DNA of 64,000 nucleotides from Planctomycetota bacterium (GCA_019636215.1 JAHBXZ010000003.1:285284-349283), one strand, 5' to 3'; positions 43,152-51,741 are shown, numbered from the stretch's first letter. Program-made: numbers and translations. Notes: generated from the letters alone by a model not told the origin.

Positions 43152-43397
43152 ATGGACACCCTGGACACAAGCCTGAAGGACAGCGTCAACAAACTGGTCG
43201 CCACAGAGTTTGAGCTTGAGCCGGCCTCCGTAACGCCGGAAGCCGACCTGTACAAGGATCTCGGGCTCGACAGCCTTGACGCCATTGACCTTGTGGTCGC
43301 CCTGGAACGCAAGTTCGGCTTCAAGGTCGAAGAAGGCGCGGCCAAGCTGATTCGCACGGTGAACCAGCTTTACGAGTTCGTCGCGATGCACCTGTAG
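43152..43397 (+). CDS. acyl carrier protein 1 of the cluster
   Basis: The 81-residue acyl carrier protein has the phosphopantetheine attachment motif LGLDSLDAIDLVV, with Ser41 modified by a holo-ACP synthase. Surrounding acidic helix II residues (LERKFGFKVEEG) are typical for contact with ketosynthases. It diverges from the PlsC-C45 gene and converges on the dehydratase gene. ATG 43152 follows CTTCACGGATTGCCC, with no strong ribosome site. It probably carries the growing or finished chain of the cluster product. Confidence 0.88.
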   Translation: MDTLDTSLKDSVNKLVATEFELEPASVTPEADLYKDLGLDSLDAIDLVVALERKFGFKVEEGAAKLIRTVNQLYEFVAMHL

Positions 43398-43407
43398 GGG
43401 CAAACTG

Positions 43408-43521
43408 CGGTTTTGGGTTGAAGGCTTTGGGTTTTGGGGAAGGACAACGGCAACGACAACTGCCGTTCTCCATGCCCCAACACCTGTGCCCTATGCTGTT
43501 CCCGAAAACCCGAAACCCTAA
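43408..43521. repeat. imperfect GGTTTTGGG-type quasi-palindrome
   Basis: Runs such as GGGTTTTGGGGA near 43430 face CCCGAAAACCCGAAACCC near 43501-43518. It looks like a degraded dispersed repeat between the convergent ACP and dehydratase genes. Confidence 0.4.
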
Positions 43522-43886
43522 TCCGCCGCCTCTACTCTCAGCGTGAATTCGGACACCTGCGTTTCGCTGTCATGGATGCTGGCGCGCACGCGGTGGCGGT
43601 CGCCATCGGCATCCATGGCAATGCGCAGCGCCAGCGCACGGCCCGGGGCCGCCGGGCTGGTGAACTTGGCACGGGTGACTTCGACCAGCCGCTGCGGCTG
43701 CTTCAACAACCGCGAGGCCAGCTCCACGGCCGCGCTGACCTGCACCACCGCAGGCAGCACGGGCGCGCCGGGAAAGTGGCCTTCAAAGAAGAACTCGTCG
43801 CCGGCGAAATGCAACTCGGCCTGCGCTCCGGCATCATCGACAGAGACAGATTGCAGCGCGCGAGCAAGTGTTTCCTGCAGGTTCAT
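43518..43886 (-). CDS. FabZ/ApeI-like hotdog dehydratase with missing acidic residue
   Basis: The 122-residue hotdog-fold protein has the FabZ-type active-site helix FFFEGHFPGAPVLPAVVQV. His37 matches the catalytic histidine of 3-hydroxyacyl-ACP dehydratases. The partner Glu of FabZ would fall at residue 51, which is Ser here. It may dehydrate through His alone, as proposed for some aryl-polyene dehydratases, or act as a thioesterase or chain-binding subunit. Its start overlaps the lipoprotein gene stop by four bases (ATGA), so both are translated together. Confidence 0.78.
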   Translation of the reverse strand: MNLQETLARALQSVSVDDAGAQAELHFAGDEFFFEGHFPGAPVLPAVVQVSAAVELASRLLKQPQRLVEVTRAKFTSPAAPGRALALRIAMDADGDRHRVRASIHDSETQVSEFTLRVEAAD

Positions 43887-44614
43887 TCGCGTAACTCAAA
43901 AGTCTTTTCAGGCCAGGGTTTGTCGCGCACTGTGAACTCGGTGATCTGGATCGTCAGTTTGTAGGCGGGCCCTTTGGGTTGCACTCCACGGTTTCTCAGC
44001 ACGATCACGGAAGGCACCCATGCCGGGCCAAACTCCTTCCATTCGTAGTAGTTCGCGCGATACAGTTCAGCACCGCGCGCCGCACGCACCCAATCCACCC
44101 TTGGATCGGCCCCTACCAGCCTGGCCCGCCGGAAGATGACGTTCTCGCCATGGTTGCGCTTCACCGTCAACTCAGTCCCCGAATTCGTGTACTCCAACCA
44201 TGCCGGGCCGCGCTGTTCCTGCGGTGCAGGGCTGTCCATTCTTTGCAGGAACACTTTCCAGATGTCGGCCGCAATCTGCTCCAGCGTTGGCCGATCAAAC
44301 TCATCAACAGCAAAGGCAACTTCCGGCCCCATGACCCCGCCGTCCACGATGTCAAACAGCTTGATGCCCTGTTCCGTCATGCCCTGCAAGCGAAACCGGC
44401 CCGGCTGCTGCACAATTAGGTATCCAACCAGAGTTCGCGTAACCGGCCCGAAGTCCAGCGTCACCGTCTGCACCGCCTTGAACTGCTCCGGCCAGCGCGA
44501 ATCGTAAGCCGCAACAGCCTCTTCAACGGTCAACCTGGGCGTGGGCGCGGGGTCCAGCCGCTTGTAGGGGTCCGTCTCGGCGCAGGATGACAGCCACAGG
44601 AGACAGGCCAGCAT
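43883..44614 (-). CDS. LolA/DUF3261-like lipoprotein
   Basis: The 243-residue product starts with a signal peptide and lipobox (MLACLLWLSSC, with Cys11 as the lipidated residue). The mature part alternates beta strands as in LolA-like folds (FKAVQTVTLDFGPVTRTLVGYLIVQQPGRFRLQGMTEQGIKLFDI), which carry hydrophobic cargo between membranes. Genes of this type sit next to MMPL exporters in aryl polyene clusters. It would help deliver an acylated product to the outer membrane. A 245-base palindromic element (44642-44886) lies just upstream and separates it from the exporter gene. The frame upstream of the ATG runs through that element and is not coding. Confidence 0.75.
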   Translation of the reverse strand: MLACLLWLSSCAETDPYKRLDPAPTPRLTVEEAVAAYDSRWPEQFKAVQTVTLDFGPVTRTLVGYLIVQQPGRFRLQGMTEQGIKLFDIVDGGVMGPEVAFAVDEFDRPTLEQIAADIWKVFLQRMDSPAPQEQRGPAWLEYTNSGTELTVKRNHGENVIFRRARLVGADPRVDWVRAARGAELYRANYYEWKEFGPAWVPSVIVLRNRGVQPKGPAYKLTIQITEFTVRDKPWPEKTFELRE

Positions 44615-44641
44615 CAGGGCTGCCCGCCCGTATGGCAGTAC

Positions 44642-44886
44642 CGCGCGGAGCGCGGCCACAACGTTAGCCCCCGGCAAGCGCCCACGGAGTGGGCGTGCAG
44701 CCGGGGGTTTGGGGCCAATAGAACCCTGAGGCGCACAGTGCCGACACAAGACCAGGCGGTCCATGCCGCCGGCCTGTGCCGGCGCTCCGCGCCTCTGCGA
44801 GTGTGATGCACGAGTACCCCCAGCGTCTTGACTGCCTGCGGCAGTCTCGAAGCCGGGGGCTAACGTTGTCCCGGCGCTCCGCGCCG
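44642..44886. repeat. 245-bp element with about 33-bp inverted ends
   Basis: The core arms 44658-44675 and 44852-44869 are perfectly complementary over 18 bases (ACAACGTTAGCCCCCGGC). The match extends outwards through GCGCTCCGCGC with small gaps. A third GCCGGGGG copy and a CGCCCAC/GTGGGCG hairpin lie inside. It contains no open frame of use and separates two cluster genes. Confidence 0.75.
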
Positions 44887-44919
44887 CACGACCTGACAAC
44901 TCATATGGCATTACTTCCG

Positions 44920-47373
44920 TCACGCGGCCCGCCTTCCGCCAAGTTCCAGCAGCGTCGGTACTACAAACAGCGTGAGCCCCAGCGAACTCGCGATGCCGAA
45001 CAGTGTTGTGATACCCACGCTGAACAATGCCGGGTGGCTTGCAAGGCTCATCGCGCCAAAGCCCGCCAGGTTCACCAGCGCCGCCAGCAGCACGCCCGTG
45101 CCCGCCACGCGCAGGCGTTTTGCGGCCTGCGCCGTGTCGCCGCATTCGCGCCAGGTCTGCACGAAGAATACGCCGTAATCAATGCCAAGCCCGGCGATGA
45201 ACACCGTAACAAGCGTGTTGATGATGTTGAACTCAATCCCCAGTGCCCCCATCGCGCCCAGCGTCCACAGCAGCGAGCCCAGCACCGGCACCAGCGCGAT
45301 CAACGACTCGCGCACGCGCCGGAAGGTCAGCCACACCAGACCCACCACCAGCGCCAGGGAAAGCCCGCCCATCAGCGCCAGGTCACGCTGGATCAGCACG
45401 ATCATGCGCGAGACAAACGCGGCCTTGTTCACCACCAGCGCCGACGGCACACCCGCGCGCAGAGTGCCAAGCTGGTCGTCCGCAAGCTGCGCCGTGGTGC
45501 CCACCCATAGGCGCCCGTCGCGCTCCTGCACAAAGTTTGCCATCAGCGACCATACCGGCCGTTTGCGCAATGACTCTGCATCCAGAAGCTCAGGGTCGGC
45601 CTTTGCACGCATGGCCTCAAAGAACGCGGCAAAGCGCTTCTCGACAACGCCTTCGGCAAAACGCACTTCGCCGCCGTCAGGCCGAGTTGCCCTGGCCTCG
45701 ACCATCGCCCTTTTGATTTCGGCAATGCGCGCATCATTGAAAAACGCGCGCCAGCGGCCAAGGTTCTCTCGCTGGGTCTGGCGGGCAGGAATCACCCAGG
45801 CCGCGCTTTCATAGCGCGCCCCTGCTGCATGCAGTGCCTGCGCGGCAAGGTCGTTCTCGCGCAGCGCGGACTCCAGGTTTTCGCCGCCGGTTACCACCAG
45901 CGTGCGGCGCAGGCTGTCAGTGCCAAACGCCTGCTGCACGCGGGTTTCGGCGGCACGGGTTCGCCCCGATTTGCCGTCAAGGTTCGTCACGTCGCCGTCA
46001 AAGGCCACACGCGGAACAAGCAGCGCCGCCCCAGCGGTGACCAGCGCCGCAACCCCCAGCAGCACCCAGCGCAGCCGGGCGCGCGCAGATTCCGCCGCAC
46101 CCAGTGCCTTGCCAAGCACGGATTCGGACTTCGGCATCGGCCCGGCCTTGCGCAGCATCTGCGGCCCTGCCAGCAAGGAAAACGCCAGCGCCGCTGCCAT
46201 GCCGACAATGCCCATCTCACAAAGCTGGTGCAGGCCGTCAAAGCTGCTCAGGCGCAGTGTAGCCACGGCGACAATCGTGGTGAGCACGGCCATCGAAGAC
46301 GGCAGCGCAACGTGTGCCAGTGCCAGCCGCGCGCGCTGGGTGCGGTCTCCTTCTGTGCCTGCAAAACCGGCGGAAAGGTGAATCGCGCAATCGAGGCTGA
46401 TTGCCATCAGCACCCCGGCAAAGCCGGCCGAAATCGCCGAAATCTCGCCCCGCGTCCAGGCCTGCACGCCCATCGCCACCGCAAAGCCGAACCCGGCACT
46501 CAGTGCCGCCAACAGCATCGGGGTTGCCGACCGGAACGCGACCAGAAACAGCAGCAGCACGCCAATCACGCTGGCAGCCACAGTCAGGTGCAGGTCACTG
46601 CGCAGCACAGTGGCGTTGTCCACGCTGCTGGCATGGGCGCCAATCACGTGGGCCGCGGACTTCCCCGGCAGTTCGGCCAAGGCGGCGCGGACATCGGCCA
46701 GAAAATCCAGCCCGCGGCCGGTGTCGCTGGCAGGAAAATCCGCTTCCACCAGAAGCACGGCCATGCGCTGGTCTTTGCTGAACAGCCGGCCGCCGACCAG
46801 GCTGCCATCGAAACCAGAGTTGAGCCGCTCGAATCGCCGCAGCACCAGTTCGTTCAGGCCGAACGGATCAGCCCGAAAGCTGTCCGCAACACTGATGCCC
46901 TCACTGCCGGCCTGTCGATCAATGTGCTGTTGCAGGCGACGCTGGAATTCCTCCCGGGTCAGGCGCTGCTCTGTGGCTTGCTTCATGGGCTCGTCAAACA
47001 GCAGTGGTGCCGTGCCCAGGTAGTGCGTGGCGATGTCGTCCTGGGCCTCCTTGCTCACGCGAGCCACGATCGACGTCACGCCCGAAACTCCCGCCAACCG
47101 GGATTCAGCCTCATCCACGTCGCGGGCCAGGGCATCCGCAGTGTCGTTCTCAAGGGCCACAACCATGCGCTCAAGCCCGTGAAAGCGCCCCAGCGCCAGC
47201 CTGGTCTCCACCACAGTGGGGTCTTCTTTGGGCAGCAGGCCGAGAACGTCCTCTGTGAACCGCAGGCGTAATGCGCCCGAGGCGGCAAGGCCGAGAACAA
47301 CCAGCAATCCCGTAACCAGCCAAAGCGGCCGGCGTGCAAAGAACTCAAACCATCGGACAACTAGCGCGCCCAT
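44920..47373 (-). CDS. MMPL/RND-family exporter of the cluster
   Basis: The 817-residue inner-membrane protein has the two-fold RND layout: helix 1 (about 18-35), a periplasmic loop of about 220 residues, five helices (about 255-405), then a second helix, another loop and five more helices. Conserved parts are the GFAVAMGVQAWTRG and LMAISLDCAIHL segment (Asp in helix 4) and VFIAGLGIDYGVFF in the second half. It belongs with predicted exporters of aryl polyene and lipid clusters (COG4258-like). The ATG at 47373 lies seven bases after the FAD oxidoreductase stop, so the genes are cotranscribed. The expected substrate is the product of the neighbouring ketosynthases. Confidence 0.83.
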   Translation of the reverse strand: MGALVVRWFEFFARRPLWLVTGLLVVLGLAASGALRLRFTEDVLGLLPKEDPTVVETRLALGRFHGLERMVVALENDTADALARDVDEAESRLAGVSGVTSIVARVSKEAQDDIATHYLGTAPLLFDEPMKQATEQRLTREEFQRRLQQHIDRQAGSEGISVADSFRADPFGLNELVLRRFERLNSGFDGSLVGGRLFSKDQRMAVLLVEADFPASDTGRGLDFLADVRAALAELPGKSAAHVIGAHASSVDNATVLRSDLHLTVAASVIGVLLLFLVAFRSATPMLLAALSAGFGFAVAMGVQAWTRGEISAISAGFAGVLMAISLDCAIHLSAGFAGTEGDRTQRARLALAHVALPSSMAVLTTIVAVATLRLSSFDGLHQLCEMGIVGMAAALAFSLLAGPQMLRKAGPMPKSESVLGKALGAAESARARLRWVLLGVAALVTAGAALLVPRVAFDGDVTNLDGKSGRTRAAETRVQQAFGTDSLRRTLVVTGGENLESALRENDLAAQALHAAGARYESAAWVIPARQTQRENLGRWRAFFNDARIAEIKRAMVEARATRPDGGEVRFAEGVVEKRFAAFFEAMRAKADPELLDAESLRKRPVWSLMANFVQERDGRLWVGTTAQLADDQLGTLRAGVPSALVVNKAAFVSRMIVLIQRDLALMGGLSLALVVGLVWLTFRRVRESLIALVPVLGSLLWTLGAMGALGIEFNIINTLVTVFIAGLGIDYGVFFVQTWRECGDTAQAAKRLRVAGTGVLLAALVNLAGFGAMSLASHPALFSVGITTLFGIASSLGLTLFVVPTLLELGGRRAA

Positions 47374-47380
47374 GGTGTGA

Positions 47381-48916
47381 TTAAGGGGAGGGCCCCGGCG
47401 CAGCGCAAGGCAAGAACGCATCAGTTTCGCGGCGCACTTCACGAATCAGGCTGTCGTTGCCCAGCGCGGTTGCGGCGACGGCAAAGCCCGTAACGCAGGC
47501 GCCAAGCACGCCCGGCGTGCCCGTGCCCGCCCCGGTCACGTACAGGCCGTGATAGCGGGTCTTGCGGCGCACACCGTTGACGCCCTGCGAGTCAACCGAC
47601 GGCTCGAGCCCGTACAGGCCGCCGCCGGGGTAGTTTACATAGTCGCGGATCGTCAACGGTGTGGAGGCTTCCACCACGGTCAGGCGCCCGCGCAGGGCAG
47701 GCAAGCGCTGTTCGACCATGGCCATCACGTTGGCAACCAGGCGTTGCTTGAGCGCCATATACTCGGCATCGCGGCGGGCGGTGCGTGTGGCCTGCCAGGG
47801 CGCGAACCACTCGGCACGAGCCGAACTCATTGCAGTGAACGTCTGTACGCCATCGGCCGGAGGCGCGAAGTTTACAATGGCGTCAGCGGGCCCCTTCGTT
47901 GACGGGTCGTAGAAACAGTCCGGGTCGTCGTCGCGCAGCAGGTAGTGATTTCTCCCGGCGTACTCGCCCAGTTCCCCCTGCACCACGCCGTACACACAGA
48001 ACAGCCCCACGCACTCCGGCGCGAGGGCCAGGCGTTGCCGCAGCACGCTGCGCCATGCGTCCGAAGGCATCAAATTCAGGGCCCGACGCGGGTGCAGTGC
48101 CAGGATGACCTCCGGCGCGCGCAGCACTTCGCCGCTGGCCAGTTCGACACCGGCGGCGCGGTCGCCCTCCACCAGCACGCGCACCACGGCGGCGCGGGTG
48201 CGCAGATCGCCTCCTAGTTCGCGCAGTCGCGCCACCAGCCGCGAGGTGATCGCGTCGCCGCCGCCGACCACGTAATGCGGGCCCTCCGTGGCGCTGCCGA
48301 TCACCGCCGCATGTATCGCCAGTGGCGCGCGGGCCGACGGCGCGCCGTACAGGCTGCTTTGCGCCAGCAGCAGCGACCGCAGGCGCGGAGAAACGCCAAG
48401 TTCACCCAACAGGCCCGCCACCGTCACTTCGTGCGGCGTACGGTCGTAGGCGCCGGGCGCATCAGCATTCAGCGAATGCCAGGTCAGGGAACTTTCCACG
48501 GCACGCATTCGCGCCACGAAGGCAGCAATCGCGGCGGCCTCGCCGGGGCAGGCCTGTCGCAGGTTCCGCGCCAGCGCATCCCATCCCACAGGCACGGCAA
48601 ACTCGCCCGATGGCAGAGAAATGCGGTCAAAGCAGTTGGCGTCCAGCGGCAAGGCCGGGACGCTCACGCCCAGGTACCGAAACAGCCGCCACATCGTCTG
48701 GCCGGGCTTGAGCGAACCAACGTAGTGCACTCCCACGTCAAAGCGCACCTTGCCGCCCGCGGGCCCGCGGCGCTGGAACATCTGCATGCAGCCGCCGGGC
48801 ACCACGTGCGATTCAAGCACCTGCACACGCCAGCCGTGGCGCGCCAGCACAATCGCCGCGCTGAGACCGCTGATGCCGCTGCCGACAATGATGGTGTACG
48901 GTGCCATGCCGGACAT
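47381..48916 (-). CDS. CrtI/RetSat-like FAD-dependent oxidoreductase
   Basis: The 511-residue protein has a Rossmann FAD motif at the start (IIVGSGISGLSAAIVLARHGW; GxGxxG at 12-17) and a C-terminal FAD site (GLYVTGAGTGTPGVLGACVTGFAVA). It also has the PGGC region of phytoene-desaturase-like enzymes. Such enzymes desaturate, saturate or isomerise polyene chains. Members are found in ladderane and flexirubin/aryl polyene-type clusters. It follows the KS gene after 14 bases. An alternative ATG nine bases in (48907) is also good. The enzyme would adjust double bonds in the chain; substrate unknown. Confidence 0.83.
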   Translation of the reverse strand: MSGMAPYTIIVGSGISGLSAAIVLARHGWRVQVLESHVVPGGCMQMFQRRGPAGGKVRFDVGVHYVGSLKPGQTMWRLFRYLGVSVPALPLDANCFDRISLPSGEFAVPVGWDALARNLRQACPGEAAAIAAFVARMRAVESSLTWHSLNADAPGAYDRTPHEVTVAGLLGELGVSPRLRSLLLAQSSLYGAPSARAPLAIHAAVIGSATEGPHYVVGGGDAITSRLVARLRELGGDLRTRAAVVRVLVEGDRAAGVELASGEVLRAPEVILALHPRRALNLMPSDAWRSVLRQRLALAPECVGLFCVYGVVQGELGEYAGRNHYLLRDDDPDCFYDPSTKGPADAIVNFAPPADGVQTFTAMSSARAEWFAPWQATRTARRDAEYMALKQRLVANVMAMVEQRLPALRGRLTVVEASTPLTIRDYVNYPGGGLYGLEPSVDSQGVNGVRRKTRYHGLYVTGAGTGTPGVLGACVTGFAVAATALGNDSLIREVRRETDAFLPCAAPGPSP

Positions 48917-48930
48917 TGTGGCAAGGCCGG

Positions 48931-50151
48931 TCAGTCAACGGCAGACAGGATCAACGCGGCATTGGTGCCGCCAAAGCCGAAGCTGTTGACCAGTACGTTG
49001 CGCAGCCTGCGCTCGAGCATGGATGCAACAACGTGGATGCGCGGGGCGCCGTCTTCCTGGGCCTCAAAGTTGATGTTCGGCGCGATGAACCCGCCGCGCA
49101 GCATCAGGGCCGAGTACAGGATTTCACTGGCGCCGCTCATCCAGCATTCGTGGCCGGTCATGGATTTGGTGCTGCTGACAGGCGTGGCTTCGCCGAACAC
49201 TTCGCGAATCGCCCCGGCCTCTTTGGCGTCGCCGACCGGTGTGCTGGTGGCGTGGGCGTTGATGTAGTCAACGTTGCCGGGTGCGCATTGGGCCTGCTGC
49301 AGTGCCGCCTGCATGGCGCGTTTGGCGCCGTCGCCGCTGGGCAGGGTCAAGTGCTCGCCATCGCTGGAAAACCCGTAGCCGCGTACCTCAACCAGCGGCC
49401 TTCCGCCGCGGGCCTTTAGGTGGCTTTCGCTTTCCAGGATCAATGCGGCCGCCCCGCCGCTTGGCACCAGGCCGTCGCGGGCGCGGTCAAAGGGGCGGCT
49501 GGCCTGCTGCGGCGCGTCCATGCGTGTGCTGAACGTTCCCAGCGCGTCAAAGCTGGCCATGGATTCCCAGTTGATTTCCTGCATGCCGCCGGTGATCACG
49601 ACATCCTGCATGCCGGCCCTGATCAGCATGAACCCCTGGCCCACGGCGTGGGCGCCGCTGGCGCAGGCTGCCGCCAGTGTCCAGTTCGCGCCCTGGCAGC
49701 CGATCAGCGCGTTCAGGTTCATGCTGGCCGTGCTGTTCATGGCCTGGAAAATGTAGCCGCTGCCAAGCTGCTGGGTGGTTTTGTCGCGGCGCACGGCATC
49801 GGCAATCTCGACGTTGGCGGCGCTGGTGCTGTCGTTGCCGATGATCAGCCCGGTGCGCGGGTTGCGAAGGCTTGACGGGTCAAGACCCGCATGGGCAATC
49901 GCCTCCAGCACGGAAAAGGCCTGCCACTGGGCGCTTTCATGCATGGACTTGCGGGCCTTGCGGTCCAGCCGCGCCTTGGGCTCAAAGCCGGTGATCGCGC
50001 CGGTCAGGGGTGAACGAAAGCCAAGTTCCATCCTGCGCGGGTCAACGACAACGCCGCTTCGTCCAGCGCGCAACGAAGCTTCCATCTCGGCCAGGGACTT
50101 GCCGAGAACCGAAATGGCGGAAAGGCCGGTGATGAAGACGCGGTCAGGCAT
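48931..50151 (-). CDS. 3-oxoacyl-ACP synthase (FabB/F type), intact
   Basis: The 406-residue ketosynthase has the Cys-His-His triad: Cys163 (AACASGAHA), His300 (NAHATSTPVGD), Lys329 and His334 (SSTKSMTGHECW). The TGHECWMSGASE variant of the usual TGHSLGAAG resembles FabB-like proteins of aryl polyene clusters. It extends the ACP-bound chain by two carbons. The start at 50151 lies only eight bases from the left inverted repeat of the inserted four-helix gene, and no ribosome site is visible, so insertion may have altered its leader. Confidence 0.87.
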   Translation of the reverse strand: MPDRVFITGLSAISVLGKSLAEMEASLRAGRSGVVVDPRRMELGFRSPLTGAITGFEPKARLDRKARKSMHESAQWQAFSVLEAIAHAGLDPSSLRNPRTGLIIGNDSTSAANVEIADAVRRDKTTQQLGSGYIFQAMNSTASMNLNALIGCQGANWTLAAACASGAHAVGQGFMLIRAGMQDVVITGGMQEINWESMASFDALGTFSTRMDAPQQASRPFDRARDGLVPSGGAAALILESESHLKARGGRPLVEVRGYGFSSDGEHLTLPSGDGAKRAMQAALQQAQCAPGNVDYINAHATSTPVGDAKEAGAIREVFGEATPVSSTKSMTGHECWMSGASEILYSALMLRGGFIAPNINFEAQEDGAPRIHVVASMLERRLRNVLVNSFGFGGTNAALILSAVD

Positions 50152-50158
50152 GATGCGG

Positions 50159-50643
50159 GAGTCGGCAGTCTGAAGTCCGCAGTCGGCAGCAACTGCAACT
50201 ACAACTACCGCGAGTCCTTTCTCTCGAGAGAGTCCATGAGGCCGTTCAAGATTCGTCCCACTTCTTGCGCCTGAGCGAGCAATCCCGCATGCGATTCTGC
50301 GGGCATGAACTGCAGATCCAACGCCGCATACAGGTGGCTTTCAATCTCCATCACCGACCCATTGGCGATGCGAAGAAAACGAAGAAAGTCAGCGTCGCTG
50401 CCCCTTCCGGAGCCTTCCGCAATGTTCGCCATGACGGACACGGCTGCGCTGCGAATTTGGCTGGTAAGGCCGAAGCGCTCTTCGGTCGGCCAGGATCGGC
50501 TCGCAAGGTACACCTGCTTGTTCAACAATCGCGCCTTCTGCCAGGCAATCAGGTCAAAGTACCGGCGTGCTCCCATCTTCGTTCCTCAGCCTGTGACAAC
50601 TTTCCGCAGTTGCTCCCGACTGCCGACTCCAGACTGCCGACTT
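50159..50643. mobile_element. 485-bp unit with 38-bp inverted ends carrying a four-helix-bundle gene
   Basis: The left arm 50159-50196 and the reverse complement of 50606-50643 match at 34 of 38 positions. The arms contain AGTCGGCAGTCTG and GCAACTGC. The unit lies exactly between the fabG stop (50650) and the KS start (50151) and carries one complete gene with its own ribosome site. I see no target-site duplication or transposase. Confidence 0.65.
50205..50576 (-). CDS. four-helix-bundle protein (23S rRNA intervening-sequence type)
   Basis: The 123-residue protein matches the S23/IVP family: YFDLIAWQKARLLNKQVYLASRSWP, EERFGLTSQIRSAAVSVMANIAEGSGR and FLRFLRIANGSVMEIESHL. These form a pentameric four-helix bundle related to the Avd accessory protein of diversity-generating retroelements. 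Members are often encoded in insertions of 23S rRNA genes or scattered as single genes; function is unknown. GAGGA lies seven bases before the ATG. It sits inside inverted repeats and interrupts the fabG-KS gene order, in the same direction as both. I see no reverse transcriptase nearby. Confidence 0.87.
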   Translation of the reverse strand: MGARRYFDLIAWQKARLLNKQVYLASRSWPTEERFGLTSQIRSAAVSVMANIAEGSGRGSDADFLRFLRIANGSVMEIESHLYAALDLQFMPAESHAGLLAQAQEVGRILNGLMDSLERKDSR

Positions 50644-50647
50644 GCCC

Positions 50648-51373
50648 CTACATGTACATCCCGCCATTGACGCCAAGCACCTGGCCGGTGATGTAGCCTG
50701 CCTCCGGCCCGGCCAGAAAGCTCACTGCGGCGGCAATCTCGTCGGCTGTGCCGAACCGGCCCAGCGGTACGTGCTTTACCAGTTCTTCCTTGGGCAGGTC
50801 CTTGACCATGTCGGTTTCCACGAACCCCGGCGCCACCACGTTTACCGTCACCTTGCGGCTGGCGATCTCCTTGGCCAGGGCCTTGCAGGCGCCGATCAGC
50901 CCCGCCTTGCTGGCGGAGTAATTCACCTGGCCGGCGTTTCCGGCCTCGCCGCTGACACTGGAAATCGCAACGATGCGGCCCTGGCGTTTGCGCAGCATGG
51001 GCCGAAGGCAGGGCTTTACCACATTGAAGAAGCCGCCCAGGTTGGTCTCAATCACTTCCTTCCACTCGTTGCCTGACATCATGGCCATCAGGCCGTCGCG
51101 GGTGATACCCGCGTTGCTGACGACAATCTCCGGGCCGCCTTCTTCTTCAATCATGGCCTCCAGCACATGGGCGCACTGTTCGCCATCGGCCACATTGAAC
51201 TGAAGGGCCCGGGCCGTACCGCCCGCCTGGGTGATTTCTGCCACCAGGGATTCGGCGGCGTCTTTGTTGCCCGCATAGTTGACCCAGATGCGGCAGCCGT
51301 CACGGGCCAGGCGGGCCGCAATGCCCCGCCCGATGCCCCGCGAGGCGCCGGTTACCAGCGCAATTCGTGTCAA
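50648..51373 (-). CDS. fabG: 3-oxoacyl-ACP reductase
   Basis: This 241-residue short-chain dehydrogenase reduces 3-ketoacyl-ACP with NADPH. It has TGASRGIG (8-15), NAG (87-89), Asn111, Ser139, Tyr152 and Lys156 (YSASK), and a glycine-rich C-terminus ending VLGVNGGMYM. Start is TTG at 51373 with GGGAG six bases upstream; ATG codons further in would remove the cofactor motif. It is the first gene of the minus-strand arm and diverges from ACP 2. Its association with two KS genes and an exporter suggests service to the cluster rather than housekeeping fatty-acid synthesis. Confidence 0.9.
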   Translation of the reverse strand: MTRIALVTGASRGIGRGIAARLARDGCRIWVNYAGNKDAAESLVAEITQAGGTARALQFNVADGEQCAHVLEAMIEEEGGPEIVVSNAGITRDGLMAMMSGNEWKEVIETNLGGFFNVVKPCLRPMLRKRQGRIVAISSVSGEAGNAGQVNYSASKAGLIGACKALAKEIASRKVTVNVVAPGFVETDMVKDLPKEELVKHVPLGRFGTADEIAAAVSFLAGPEAGYITGQVLGVNGGMYM

Positions 51374-51392
51374 ACTGGACTCCCAGGGTCGT

Positions 51393-51420
51393 TTGCGTCG
51401 TTTCGAGAACAGCGTATATT
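51393..51420 (+). promoter_or_regulatory. candidate promoter of the plus-strand ACP-KS operon
   Basis: TTGCGT (51393-51398) and TATATT (51415-51420) are separated by 16 bases. The -10 matches 5 of 6 positions. Transcription would begin about 55-60 bases before the TTG start of ACP 2. Confidence 0.4.
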
Positions 51421-51483
51421 AGCCGCTCAGCCCGTGGCCGACAGGCTGCGGTTTTTGGGGCAGCAACCCGCAGGATCAGAACT

Positions 51484-51741
51484 TTGCAACCACTGGTAGA
51501 CGAACTCAAGCACCTCATTATCCGGCACCTCAACCTCGAGGATGTAGACCCCCAAAGTGTCAGCCCCGACGAGCCCCTGTTCGGCGGCGGGCTTGGCCTG
51601 GACAGTGTCGATGCGCTGGAGCTGGTCATGTTGATGGAAACTAACTACGGCGCCAAGATTGAATCCTCAGATTCCGGTCGCAAGGCCTTTGCCAGCCTCA
51701 AAACACTGGCGGATTTTGTGCAGGCCCACCGCAAGAAGTAG
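51484..51741 (+). CDS. acyl carrier protein 2 of the cluster
   Basis: The 85-residue protein begins with TTG at 51484 (MQPLVDELKHLIIRHL), with AGGA about ten bases upstream. The attachment motif is LGLDSVDALELVMLM, with Ser41. Helices II and III are acidic and keep the ACP pattern (ETNYGAKIESSD, LKTLADFVQAH). It lies six bases before a KS gene. Together with ACP 1 it gives the cluster two carrier proteins, as in aryl polyene systems. Confidence 0.88.
   Translation: MQPLVDELKHLIIRHLNLEDVDPQSVSPDEPLFGGGLGLDSVDALELVMLMETNYGAKIESSDSGRKAFASLKTLADFVQAHRKK

Noticed and set aside
50205..50576. Diversity-generating retroelement accessory gene
   Set aside because: The four-helix protein resembles Avd, but no reverse transcriptase, template or variable repeat was seen nearby.
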